Source: Symbiodinium natans (Eukaryota; Sar; Dinophyceae; Suessiales; Symbiodiniaceae). Taken from it: a DNA stretch of 64,000 nt. Both the position numbers and the translations under genes were made by a program. Within the stretch, counting starts at the first letter, position 1; every line of letters starts with the position of its first letter. The notes beneath the pieces were generated by a model. That model did no database searches and was not told the DNA's origin. It was given only the letters and a program-made list of their open reading frames with translations. Location of the stretch: assembly GCA_905221605.1 (NCBI GenBank), contig CAJNDS010000457.1, positions 62,001 to 126,000 of the forward strand. Direction: 5' to 3'. This document shows positions 1 through 10,582 of the stretch, one piece after another.

Positions 1-561
1 TATTGTTTTGGTTTCGCCGGGGCAAGGGTTCATCTTACTTTTCAAGATCTTGAAATTCCTTACTGGCTGAAAACCCAACTTTTCAACTTCTGGGCTTCTT
101 ATGAGGTCGTTCATTCTGAAAGTTTCAACTTTTATTTCCTTGGGTTTTGGGGCCAGTAAGATTCAGGCCTAGCTTTAGGAGTCGAAGGTTTCGCCGCGGC
201 TGGGGTTCCAGGCTTTGGGGTTTTGGAACTTACCTGAGGCTGGCCTTATAGCAAGCTCAACGCTTGGTGAGAACAAGTCAACAACCCTACAAAGTTGAGC
301 CCTACCCGGAACGTCTTTGTAGAGGACCCCCCCACCAAACAAGCGCAAATTCCCGAGTAGGAACCCAGACGAAAGTTACTACAGAGGGTGGAACTTTGAA
401 CTTCAAACCAGAGTTCAAGAACGTGAGGTTCTCGGCCCAAAACCGCAGCCTCCACATTCCACAACCCTCCACCACACAGAAACCCGTGCCAGGCTATTGA
501 TCTCCCACGCATGGTACCTCCAGGCCCGGTCTGCTTAGTGCATGTCAACTGCTCAATGCAG

Positions 562-594
562 AACCCTAAACCCTAAACCCTAAACCCTAAACCC
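562..594. repeat. Interstitial telomere-like CCCTAAA array
   Basis: About four and a half perfect CCCTAAA units. Seven bases further on, an ATG is followed 24 bases later by a consensus-like donor GTAAGT (625). This resembles the repeat-then-exon pattern seen elsewhere in the window, but no acceptor AG is visible between the array and the ATG, so an exon here is only a possibility. Confidence 0.95.
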
Positions 595-1203
595 GGATCA
601 TGGCGCAGAGTACTCTTGCCACAGTAAGTCATGACTTGAAAGTGAATGTGCCGGGCCGGTGCGCTCAATATCTGTACCCCCCAACTGGACTTAAGACCCC
701 ATGCAAAGAGGTGTGGAATGAAGGCATACGGCTCTCAGGTCCTCAAGTCAAGGGACGCATGCACGACATTCGCGAACCCACGCGAAGCTGCTTCATCTTT
801 ATTCTGGTAAAAGAACAACTCTGAAACATTCTTAAACCAATTCCGATTTGAGGTGTTCAAGGGTGCGAAGATATGAAGAGCAGACGACAACCCCGACACC
901 ACTCCAAGCCCTCTGCGACACTTTCAAGAGCGTCATCCTTGCACACATACGGGAACATACCTGTAGCTTCACTGTAGAATCCGTAGATCGCACCGCATCT
1001 CAAGAAGCCATCAAGCCGGCCGGAAAAGCAACAAAAAAGGGAGAGGAAGTCAAGAATCCACGCGGAACGTCACGGAACGGTATGTTTCAACGGGGTTGCA
1101 AAAGGGTCCTCAAATCTTGGACGTTGTGACAGGCTTCATAGAGGGGTTCCGCGGAGCATGCGCTCCCCACAGAGCTTCTCTTTATACGATGTACCTCACA
1201 TGT
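595..1203. other. Unassigned sequence
   Basis: No recognisable gene. Apart from the possible ATG...GTAAGT at 600-630, I see no conserved protein motif, RNA gene or repeat. Confidence 0.5.
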
Positions 1204-1312
1204 GGGGGTTTAGGAGACTAGGGGACCCCCAAAATAGCACCCCTAAATAGTAGGATTCCCTTAATAAAAGGACCCAACACGAACAAGGTACCCCCCACTT
1301 TCGGAAACCCCC
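1204..1312. mobile_element. MITE-like foldback element, family 2
   Basis: A 109-bp element with imperfect terminal inverted repeats (left GGGGGTTTAGGAGACTAG, right end ACTTTCGGAAACCCCC) and the family's internal pattern of short A-rich blocks separated by GGGACCCC-type blocks. It is flanked by the direct repeat ATGT (1200-1203 and 1313-1316), consistent with a 4-bp target-site duplication. Related copies are listed at 10010, 14937, 22629, 24774, 35641, 38573, 42738 and 56994. Confidence 0.7.
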
Positions 1313-1316
1313 ATGT

Positions 1317-1778
1317 AAAGGCCCTGACCCTGCGACAACTTGGCGCAGCCAGCCCCTGGCGGCACACTGCCCCGAGAATGGCTCGGCCGCAGCGGTGCTG
1401 GTTGCTTGGTCCAACTTTGGGGTTTCAGGAGACTTTGCTGTGGGCTCTTGTAAAGGAGCTGCAGAAGCAGCTGCTACATGAGTTCATGTTTTCTGGGTTC
1501 CTGTGCCTGCGCTCTTTCATGTCTTGCTGTTCGAATGTTCCCTGTTGTTTCCTTGGTTTTGTTTCTTGGCTCTGTTATTATTTCGCCTTGTCTCTGACTG
1601 CCTTTCATCGCTTTTGTCTTGTTGCATTTCGTTTGTCTCTTTTCCTTGTTCTTGCTGTGTTTTTTGTGCTAGCCTCTTCTTGCCTTTCATTGTTTTTGTT
1701 TCTTGCTCTCCGTTTTTTGCTTGTCTCGTATCGTCTTTTGTTGTCGTTGGCTTCTTGTGTTTCGCTTATCCTCCTTGT
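1317..1778. other. Unassigned, T/pyrimidine-rich
   Basis: Becomes increasingly TTG/CTT-rich toward the microsatellite at 1779. Open frames here encode only Leu/Phe/Cys/Ser low-complexity sequence and are not supported as genes. Confidence 0.5.
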
Positions 1779-1925
1779 TATGTTGTTGTTGTTGTTGTTC
1801 TTCTTCTTCTCATTCTTCTGATTATGCTTCTTATTGTTTTTGTTCTTGTTGTCATTCTTATTGCTGGTCGTGTTGTTCTTCTTGGTCTTCTTCTTCTTCT
1901 TCTCCTTCTTCTTCTCCTTCTTGTT
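1779..1925. repeat. TTG/TTC compound microsatellite
   Basis: Runs of TTG followed by degenerate TTC/CTT triplets. It abuts the left edge of the satellite array that starts near 1942. Confidence 0.9.
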
Positions 1926-1941
1926 AGTATTCGTTGTTGTC

Positions 1942-4900
1942 GTCGTTCCTTGAGGAGTCGGGCGCCCAAAGCGGGCAAGCGAACATCATGAGCATCAGCT
2001 GTGACTGTCCTTGAGGAGGCGTGCCCCAAAACAAAGAGAACATCATGAGCATCAGTTGCTGTTGTCCTTCAAAAATCGGACGCCCCAAGCGAGCGTCATG
2101 AGCATCAGCTGCCACTGTTTTTCAGGAGGCAGGCCCCAAAAGGAGAATCGAGAATCATAAGCATCAGCCGCGACTGTCCTGAAGGAGTCGGGGCCCCCCA
2201 AAGCGAGCATCATCAGTTGCTTGTTTCCTTCAAGAATCGGACACCCAAAGCGAGCATCATGAGCATCAGCTGCCTGTGATTGTTCTGGAGGTAGGCCCCC
2301 AAAGGGAGCATCACGAGCATCAGACGTGACTGTCCTTGAGGAGTCGGGTGCCCAAAAAGCGGGCATCATGAGCATCAGCTGCGACTTCCTTCAGGAGTCG
2401 GGCGCCGCAAAGCAAACATCATGAGCATCAGGTGTGACTGTCCTTGACGGGCCCCAAAGCAAAGAGAGCATCATGAGCATCAGTTGCTTGTGTCCTTCAA
2501 GAATCGGACACCCAAAGCGAGCATCATGAGCATCAGCTGCCTGTGATTGTTCAGGAGGCAGGCCCCCAAAGGGAGCATCACGAGCATCAGCCGTGACTGT
2601 CCTTGAGGAGTCGGGTGCCCCAAACCGGGCATCATGAGCATCAGTTGCGACTTCCTTCAGAAGTCGGGCCCGCAAAGCAAACATCATGAGCATCAGGTGT
2701 GACTGTCCTTGACGGGCCCCAAAGCAAAGAGAGCATCATGAGCATCAGTTGCTTGTGTCCTTCAAGAATCGGACACCCAAAGCGAGCATCATGAGCATCA
2801 GCTGCCAGTGTTTTTTCAGGAGGTAGGCCCCCGAAGGGAGCATCACGAGCATCAGCCGTGACTGTCCTTGAGGAGTCGGGTGCCCAAAAGCGGGCATCAT
2901 GAGCATCAGCTGCGACTTCCTTCAGGAGTCGGGCCCCGCAAAGCAAACATCATGAGCATCAGGTGTGACTGTCCTTGACGGGCCCCAAAGCAAAGAGAGC
3001 ATCATGAGCATCAGCTGCCAGTGTTTTTCAGGAGGTAGGCCCCCAAAGGCAGCATCACGAGCATCAGCCGTGACTGTCCTTGAGGAGTCGGGTGCCCAAA
3101 AGCGGGCATCATGAGCATCAGCTGCGACTTCCTTCAGGAGTCGGGCCCCGCAAAGCAAACATCATGAGCATCAGGTGTGACTGTCCTTGACGGGCCCCAA
3201 AGCAAAGAGGGCATCATGAGCATCAGTTGCTTGTGTCCTGAAGAATTGGACACCCAAAGCGAGCATCATGAGCATCAGCTGCCAGTGTTTTTCAGGAGGT
3301 AGGCCCCCAAACGGAGCATCACGAGCATCAGACGTGACTGTCCTTGAGGAGTCAGGTGCCCAAAAAAGCGGGCATCATGAGCATCAACTGCGAATTCCTT
3401 CAGGAGTCGGGGCCCGCAAAGCAAACATCAAGAGCATCAGGTGTGACTGTCCTTGACGGGCCCCAAAGCAAAGAGAGCATCATGAGCATCAGTTGCTTGT
3501 GTCCTTCAAGAATCGGACACCCAAAGCGAGCATCATGAGCATCAGCTGCCAGTGCTTTTCAGGAGGCAGGCCCCCAAAGGGAGCATCACCAGCATCAGCC
3601 GTGACTGTCCTTGAGGAGTCGGGTGCCCAAAAAGCGGGCATCATGAGCATCAGCTGCGACTTCCTTCAGGAGTCGGGCCCTGCAAAACAAACATCATGAG
3701 CATCAGGTGTGACTGTCCTTGACGGGCCCCAAGGCAAAGAGAGCATCATGAGCATCAGTTGCTTGTGTCCTTCAAGAATCGGACACCCAAAGCGAGCATC
3801 ATGAGCATCAGCTGCCAGTGTTTTGCAGGTAGGCCCCCAAAGAAAGCATCACCAGCATCAGCCGTGACTGTCCTTGAGGAGTCGGGTGCCCAAAAGCGGG
3901 CATCATGAGCATCAGCTGCGACTTCCTTCAGGAGTCGGGCCCCGCAAAGCAAACATCATGAGCATCAGGTGTGACTGTCCTTGACGGGCCCCAAAGCAAA
4001 GAGAGCATCACCCAAATCGAGCATCATGCGCATCTGCTGCCAGTGTTTTTCAGGAGGTAGGCCCCCAAAGGGAGCATCACGAGCATCAGCCGTGACCGTC
4101 CTTGAGGAGTCGGGTGCCCAAAAGCGGGCATCATGAGCATCAGCTGCGATTTCCTTCAGGAGTCGGGCCCCGCAAAGCAAACATCATCCAAAGCAAAGAG
4201 AGCATCATGAGCATCAGTTGCTTGTGTCCTTCAAGAATCAAACACCCAAAGAGAGCATCAGCAGCATCAGCTGCCAGTGTTTTTCAGGAGGTAGGCCCCC
4301 AAAGGGAGCATCACGAGCATCGTGCCCAAAAGCGGGCATCATGAGCATCAGCTGCGACTTCCTTCAAGAGTCGGGCCCTGCAAAACAAACATCATGAGCA
4401 TCAGGTGTGACTGTCCTTGACGGGCCGCAAGGCAAAGAGAGCATCATGAGCATCAGTTGCTTGGGTCCTTCAAGAATCGGACACCCAAAGCGAGCATCAT
4501 GAGCATCAGCTGCCAGTGTTTTTCAGGAGCATCACGAGCATCAGCCGTGACTGTCCTTGAGGAGTCGGGTGCCCAAAAGCGGGCATCATGAGCATCAGCT
4601 GCGACTTCCTTCAGGAGTCGGGCCCCGCAAAGCAAACATCATGAGCATCAGGTGTGACTGTCCTTGACGGGCCCCAAAGCAAAGAGAGCATCATGAGCAT
4701 CAGTTGCTTGTGTCCTTCAAGAATCGGACACCCAAAGCGAGCATCATGAGCATCAGCTGCCAGTGTTTTTCAGGAGGTAGGCCCCCAAAGGGAGCATCAC
4801 GAGCATCAGACGTGACTGTCCTTGAGGAGTCGGGTGCCCAAAAAGCGGGCATCATGAGCATCAGCTGCGACTTCCTTCAGGAGTCGGGCCCTGCAAAGCA

Positions 4901-7900
4901 AACATCATGAGCATCAGGTGTGACTGTCCTTGACGGGCCCCAAAGCAAAGAGAGCATCATGAGCATCAGTTGCTTGTGTCCTTCAAGAATCGGACACCCA
5001 AAGCGAGCATCATGAGCATCAGCTGCCTGTGATTGTTCAGGAGGCAGGCCCCCAAAGGGAGCATCACGAGCATCAGCCGTGACTGTCCTTGAGGAGTCGG
5101 GTGCCCCAAACCGGGCATCATGAGCATCAGTTGCGACTTCCTTCAGAAGTCGGGCCCCGCAAAGCAAACATCATGAGCATCAGGTGTGACTGTCCTTGAC
5201 GGGCCCCAAAGCAAAGAGAGCATCATGAGCATCAGTTGCTTGTGTCCTTCAAGAATCGGACACCCAAAGCGAGCATCATGAGCATCAGCTGCCAGTGTTT
5301 TTTCAGGAGGCAGGCCCCCGAAGGGAGCATCACGAGCATCAGCCGTGACTGTCCTTGAGGAGTCGGGTGCCCAAAAGCGGGCATCATGAGCATCAGCTGC
5401 GACTTCCTTCAGGAGTCGGGCCCCGCAAAGCAAACATCATGAGCATCAGGTGTGACTGTCCTTGACGGGCCCCAAAGCAAAGAGAGCATCATGAGCATCA
5501 GCTGCCAGTGTTTTTCAGGAGGTAGGCCCCCAAAGGCAGCATCACGAGCATCAGCCGTGACTGTCCTTGAGGAGTCGGGTGCCCAAAAGCGGGCATCATG
5601 AGCATCAGCTGCGACTTCCTTCAGGAGTCGGGCCCCGCAAAGCAAACATCATGAGCATCAGGTGTGACTGTCCTTGACGGGCCCCAAAGCAAAGAGGGCA
5701 TCATGAGCATCAGTTGCTTGTGTCCTGAAGAATTGGACACCCAAAGCGAGCATCATGAGCATCAGCTGCCAGTGTTTTTCAGGAGGTAGGCCCCCAAAGG
5801 GAGCATCACGAGCATCAGACGTGACTGTCCTTGAGGAGTCAGGTGCCCAAAAAAGCGGGCATCATGAGCATCAACTGCGAATTCCTTCAGGAGTCGGGGC
5901 CCGCAAAGCAAACATCAAGAGCATCAGGTGTGACTGTCCTTGACGGGCCCCAAAGCAAAGAGAGCATCATGAGCATCAGTTGCTTGTGTCCTTCAAGAAT
6001 CGGACACCCAAAGCGAGCATCATGAGCATCAGCTGCCAGTGCTTTTCAGGAGGCAGGCCCCCAAAGGGAGCATCACCAGCATCAGCCGTGACTGTCCTTG
6101 AGGAGTCGGGTGCCCAAAAAGCGGGCATCATGAGCATCAGCTGCGACTTCCTTCAGGAGTCGGGCCCCGCAAAGCAAACATCATGAGCATCAGGTGTGAC
6201 TGTCCTTGACGGGCCCCAAGGCAAAGAGAGCATCATGAGCATCAGTTGCTTGGGTCCTTCAAGAATCGGACACCCAAAGCGAGCATCATGAGCATCAGCT
6301 GCCAGTGTTTTTCAGGAGCATCACGAGCATCAGCCGTGACTGCTGTTGAGGAGTCGGGTGCCCAAAAGCGGGCATCATGAGCATCAGCTGCGACTTCCTT
6401 CAGGAGTCGGGCCCTGCAAAACAAACGTCATGAGCATCAGGTGTGACTGTCCTTGACGGGCCCCAAAGCAAAGAGAGCATCATGAGCACCAGCTGCCAGT
6501 GTTTTTCAGGAGGTAGGCCCCCAAAGGGAGGATCACGAGCATCAGCCGCGACTGTCCTTGAGGAGACCGATGTCCAAAAGCAGGCATCATGAGCATCAGC
6601 TGCGACTTCCTTCAGGAGTCGGGCCCCGCAAAGCAAACATCATGAGCATCAGGTGTGACTGTCCTTGACGGGCCCCAAGGCAAAGAGAGCATCATGAGCA
6701 TCAGTTGCTTGTGTCCTTCAAGAATCGGACACCCAAAGCGAGCATCATGAGCATCAGCTGCCAGTGTTTTGCAGGTAGGCCCCCAAAGAAAGCATCACCA
6801 GCATCAGCCGTCACTGTCCTTGAGGAGTCGGGTGCCCAAAAGCGGGCATCGTGAGCATCAGCTGCGACTTCCTTCAGGAGTCGGACCCCGCAAAGCAAAC
6901 ATCATGAGCATCAGGTGTGAGTGTCTTTGACGGGCCCCAAAGCAAGGAGAGCATCATGAGCATCAGTTGCTTGTGTCCTTCAAGAATCGGACACCCAAAG
7001 CGAGCATCATGAGCATCAGCTGCCAGTGTTTTTCAGGAGGCAGGCCCCCAAAGGGAGCATCACGAGCATCAGCCGTGTTTGTCCTTGAGGAGTCGGGTGC
7101 CCAAAAGCGGGCATCATGAGCATCAGCTGCGACTTCCTTCAGGAGTCGGGCCCCGCAAAGCAAACATCATGAGCATCAGGTGTGACTGTCCTTGACGGGC
7201 CCCAAAGCAAAGAGAGCATCACCCAAATCGAGCATCATGCGCGTCTGCTGCCAGTGTTTTTCGGGAGGTAGGCCCCCAAAGGGAGCATCACGAGCATCAG
7301 CCGTGACCGTCCTTGAGGAGTCGGGTGCCCAAAAGCGGGCATCATGAGCATCAGCTGCGATTTCCTTCAGGAGTCGGGCCCCGCAAAGCAAACATCATCC
7401 AAAGCAAAGAGAGCATCATGAGCATCAGTTGCTTGTGTCCTTCAAGAATCAAACACCCAAAGAGAGCATCAGCAGCATCAGCTGCCAGTGTTTTTCAGGA
7501 GGTAGGCCCCCAAAGGGAGCATCACGAGCATCGTGCCCAAAAGCGGGCATCATGAGCATCAGCTGCGACTTCCTTCAAGAGTCGGGCCCTGCAAAACAAA
7601 CATCATGAGCATCAGGTGTGACTGTCCTTGACGGGCCGCAAGGCAAAGAGAGCATCATGAGCATCAGTTGCTTGGGTCCTTCAAGAATCGGACACCCAAA
7701 GCGAGCATCATGAGCATCAGCTGCCAGTGTTTTTCAGGAGCATCACGAGCATCAGCCGTGACTGCTGTTGAGGAGTCGGGTGCCCAAAAGCGGGCATCAT
7801 GAGCATCAGCTGCGACTTCCTTCAGGAGTCGGGCCCCGCAAAGCAAACATCATGAGCATCAGGTGTGACTGTCCTTGACGGGCCCCAAAGCAAAGAGAGC

Positions 7901-8940
7901 ATCATGAGCATCAGTTGCTTGTGTCCTTCAAGAATCGGACACCCAAAGCGAGCATCATGAGCATCAGCTGCCAGTGACTGCCAGTGTTTTTCAGGAGGTA
8001 GGCCCCCAAAGGGAGCATCACGAGCATCAGCCGTGTCTGTCCTTGAGGAGTCGGGTGCCCAAAAGCGGGCATCATGAGCATCAGCTGTGACTTCCTTCAG
8101 GAGTCGGGCCCCGCAAAGCAAACATCATGAGCATCAGGAGTGACTGTCCTTGACGGGCCCCAAGGCAGAGAGAGCATCATGAGCATCAGTTGCTTGTGTC
8201 CTTCAAGAATCGGACACCCAAAGCGAGCATCATGAGCATCAGCTGCCAGTGTTTTTCAGGAGCATCACGAGCATCAGCCGTGACTGTCCTTGAGGAGTCG
8301 GGTGCCCAAAAGCGGGCATCATGAGCATCAGCTGCGACTTCCTTCAGGAGTCGGGCCCCGCAAAGCAAACATCATGAGCATCAGGTGTGACTGTCCTTGA
8401 CGGGCCCCAAGGCAAAGAGAGCATCATGAGCATCAGTTGCTTGTGTCCTTCAAGAATCGGACACCCAAAGCGAGCATCATGAGCATCAGCTGCCAGTGTT
8501 TTTCAGGAGCATCACGAGCATCAGCCGTGACTGTCCTTGAGGAGCCGGGTGCCCAACAGCGGGCATCATGAGCATCAGCTGCGACTTCCTTCAGGAGTCG
8601 GGCCCCGCAAAGCACACATCATGAGCATCAGGTGTGAGTGTTTTTGACGGGCCCCAAAGCAAAGAGAGCATCATGAGCATCAGTTGCTTGTGTCCTTCAA
8701 GAATCGGACACCCAAAGCGAGCATCATGAGCATCCGCTGCCAGTGTTGTTCAGGAGGCAGGCCCCAAAAGGGAGCATCACGAGCATCAGCGGCGGATGGA
8801 GTTGGGCTCCCAAAACGAGCAGCAGCGGCGAATGTTTGTCGGCTCGCAAAACGAGCATCACGAGCAACTTTTGCGAAGTCCGTCCATTGGGAGTCGCGGC
8901 CCCCCAAAGCAGCGTCATGAGCATAAGCTGCTCCAGAGCA
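1942..8940. repeat. Satellite array 1: 266-bp higher-order repeat of five ~53-bp monomers
   Basis: The array is built of monomers that each start with CATCATGAGCATCAG or CATCACGAGCATCAG. In the clearest stretch (4880-5660) five monomer types of 52, 53, 54, 54 and 53 bp follow in fixed order, giving a 266-bp unit; matching positions recur at 4877, 5143 and 5409. Many units lack one monomer or half of one (for example the second type is missing at 3000-3020 and the end of the third at 4525). The final ~150 bp (8790-8940) are strongly diverged, as expected at an array edge. Both strands hold open frames of 60-100 codons, but 266 is not a multiple of three, so frames shift at each unit; I regard this as non-coding. 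Confidence 0.95.
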
Positions 8941-9906
8941 AAAAACAGTCTTTTGCCGGCCTGAGAGGCCTGCTGGCCTCTAAATGGCGGGCTATTTTTG
9001 GGTGCGATTGACGCCTTGAGAGGCCAGAGGCCTGTTTAGGTTTTGCAGGCTTGCTGGCCGCTACATGGCCGTTGTTTTGCGGTGGCAGCTATTTGACATG
9101 AATTGTTCCCCTATCTGCCTGTGTCTTGTCCTGCTATCTGTCCTCCTCATAGCTGTCCTCGTTCCCTCGTTCCTGACATTCGTTGCTTAACGTGGAGCCA
9201 GTTGAGGCAGTCTGGGCAGCCGCGCCGGGTCCTCGTGCCTTTGGGCCCATTGGAGGTGTCTCGAGGCTGCCAACCAAGTTCACCCTGCACCCTGAAGGTC
9301 TCTTCGTGATCTTGTCATCATGCGGTGTGGGCAAAGAGTTGAAGCTCCGGCCCAAAAGTCCTCTAAAGCTTCTAAGATCAGGACCAGCGGCAGCCTAACA
9401 TCCGAACTTGAATTCGAGACGAGCGTCTGGAAGAATCGTACTAGATGTCACGACGAGACTCCTGCAGGGTCAGCGTATTTCCTTGGAGTTTTCAATGTCC
9501 ATGTCGAAGTCTACGTCGCCCTCGCACTACGACATTCTGAGTGATCAAGCTTAACGTGGTGCATGCTGCTGCACTTGTTCATGTTGCAGAAGGCACCAAA
9601 AAGATCGAAAGGGCAGGAGCTTCGGCCATGGCGCCTGTGTGTTTGCACATCCTAAGGTTGAGCCACGTGTCCGGGACCACAACAGTGCACGTGCCTGACT
9701 CGGCTTCACATCTCTCCGGCACTTCGTGCGACCTATGCCAAACGCAGGCAAAAGCGTAGCAAAAGGCAAGCAACACGAAGGGGTAAGGTACTGTTGTTGT
9801 CAAGCTTCGCTGCCTGGTGTAGGTCTCGGATTGTATTGTCGAAGGGTTCCAGTGCTGAGGCTTTCAAGGCAAATGCTCTCTAAGCGGGAAGCTTGTTGCG
9901 GGGAAC
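8941..9906. other. Unassigned; GGCC-rich inverted repeats at left end
   Basis: Positions 8964-8981 form a perfect 7-bp hairpin (AGAGGCC, loop TGCT, GGCCTCT), and related GAGGCC words recur to 9065. The remainder shows no recognisable gene. Confidence 0.5.
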
Positions 9907-9930
9907 AACCCTAAACCCTAAACCCTAAAA
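9907..9930. repeat. Interstitial telomere-like CCCTAAA array
   Basis: Three CCCTAAA units followed by an A-run and CAG at 9939, which could serve as a splice acceptor; no exon could be confirmed after it. Confidence 0.9.
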
Positions 9931-10009
9931 AAAACAGACATGCCCTGTAGGACAGCACTTGGAGGTGGATGTGAACGTGCTGGTAGAAGTCGACGTTTTG
10001 AATAACATC

Positions 10010-10120
10010 TGGGGGCTTCCGAAAATAGGGGTACCCTGTTTGGGGGTCCCTTTAAGGGGATTCGATTCTAGTTAGGGTTAAGGGGATTCAATTCTAGTTA
10101 GGGTATAAGAAGAGATATGG
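10010..10120. mobile_element. MITE-like element, family 2, degenerate
   Basis: Begins with the family terminus GGGGGCTTCCGAAAATAG and carries GGGGTACCC next to it. Internally a ~24-bp segment (GGGGATTCGATTCTAGTTAG) is duplicated in tandem. The right terminus is not clear. Confidence 0.5.
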
Positions 10121-10582
10121 ACACCCCTAGAATACGGCAAGGAGGTCTAGGTGTTTGGTTGTCTGGGGCAAGGTCAGCACGAACTTGACTACAGAATCAC
10201 CAGCCTAGGTTGAAGTTGCGCAGCATAACTCAACGCATCGAAACCTCAGTGGCACCGACCACAGGATAGTTGACACGACTACAAGCTGTCCTTTTGCTGA
10301 GGTGGCCGTGCGGTTCTCCGCAGCACCAGGTCTGCAAGGGCTTGGAGTTTTGGACTACCATGTCACAGGGCACCTAACTCCTGAACGAAATCATCCTGAG
10401 CAAAGATTTAACTGCATGGCAACAGGCAGTGAAACCCCACATAGTCCCGTCGATTCTTCCAACCTTCCAACCTGACCTGAAGGGCCCGAAAGATCTAAGG
10501 CCTCGCGTCACCGACCATCTTCAGACTCTTAGACACCAAACGCAAACAGCGCAACACCTTCGCAAATGCCTTCAAGTCATGA
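10121..10582. other. Unassigned sequence
   Basis: No recognisable gene, RNA or repeat between the degenerate element and the second satellite array. Confidence 0.5.

Noticed and set aside
2052-8907. Many 60-100 codon frames on both strands of satellite array 1
   Set aside because: The 266-bp period is not divisible by three and both strands are equally open.
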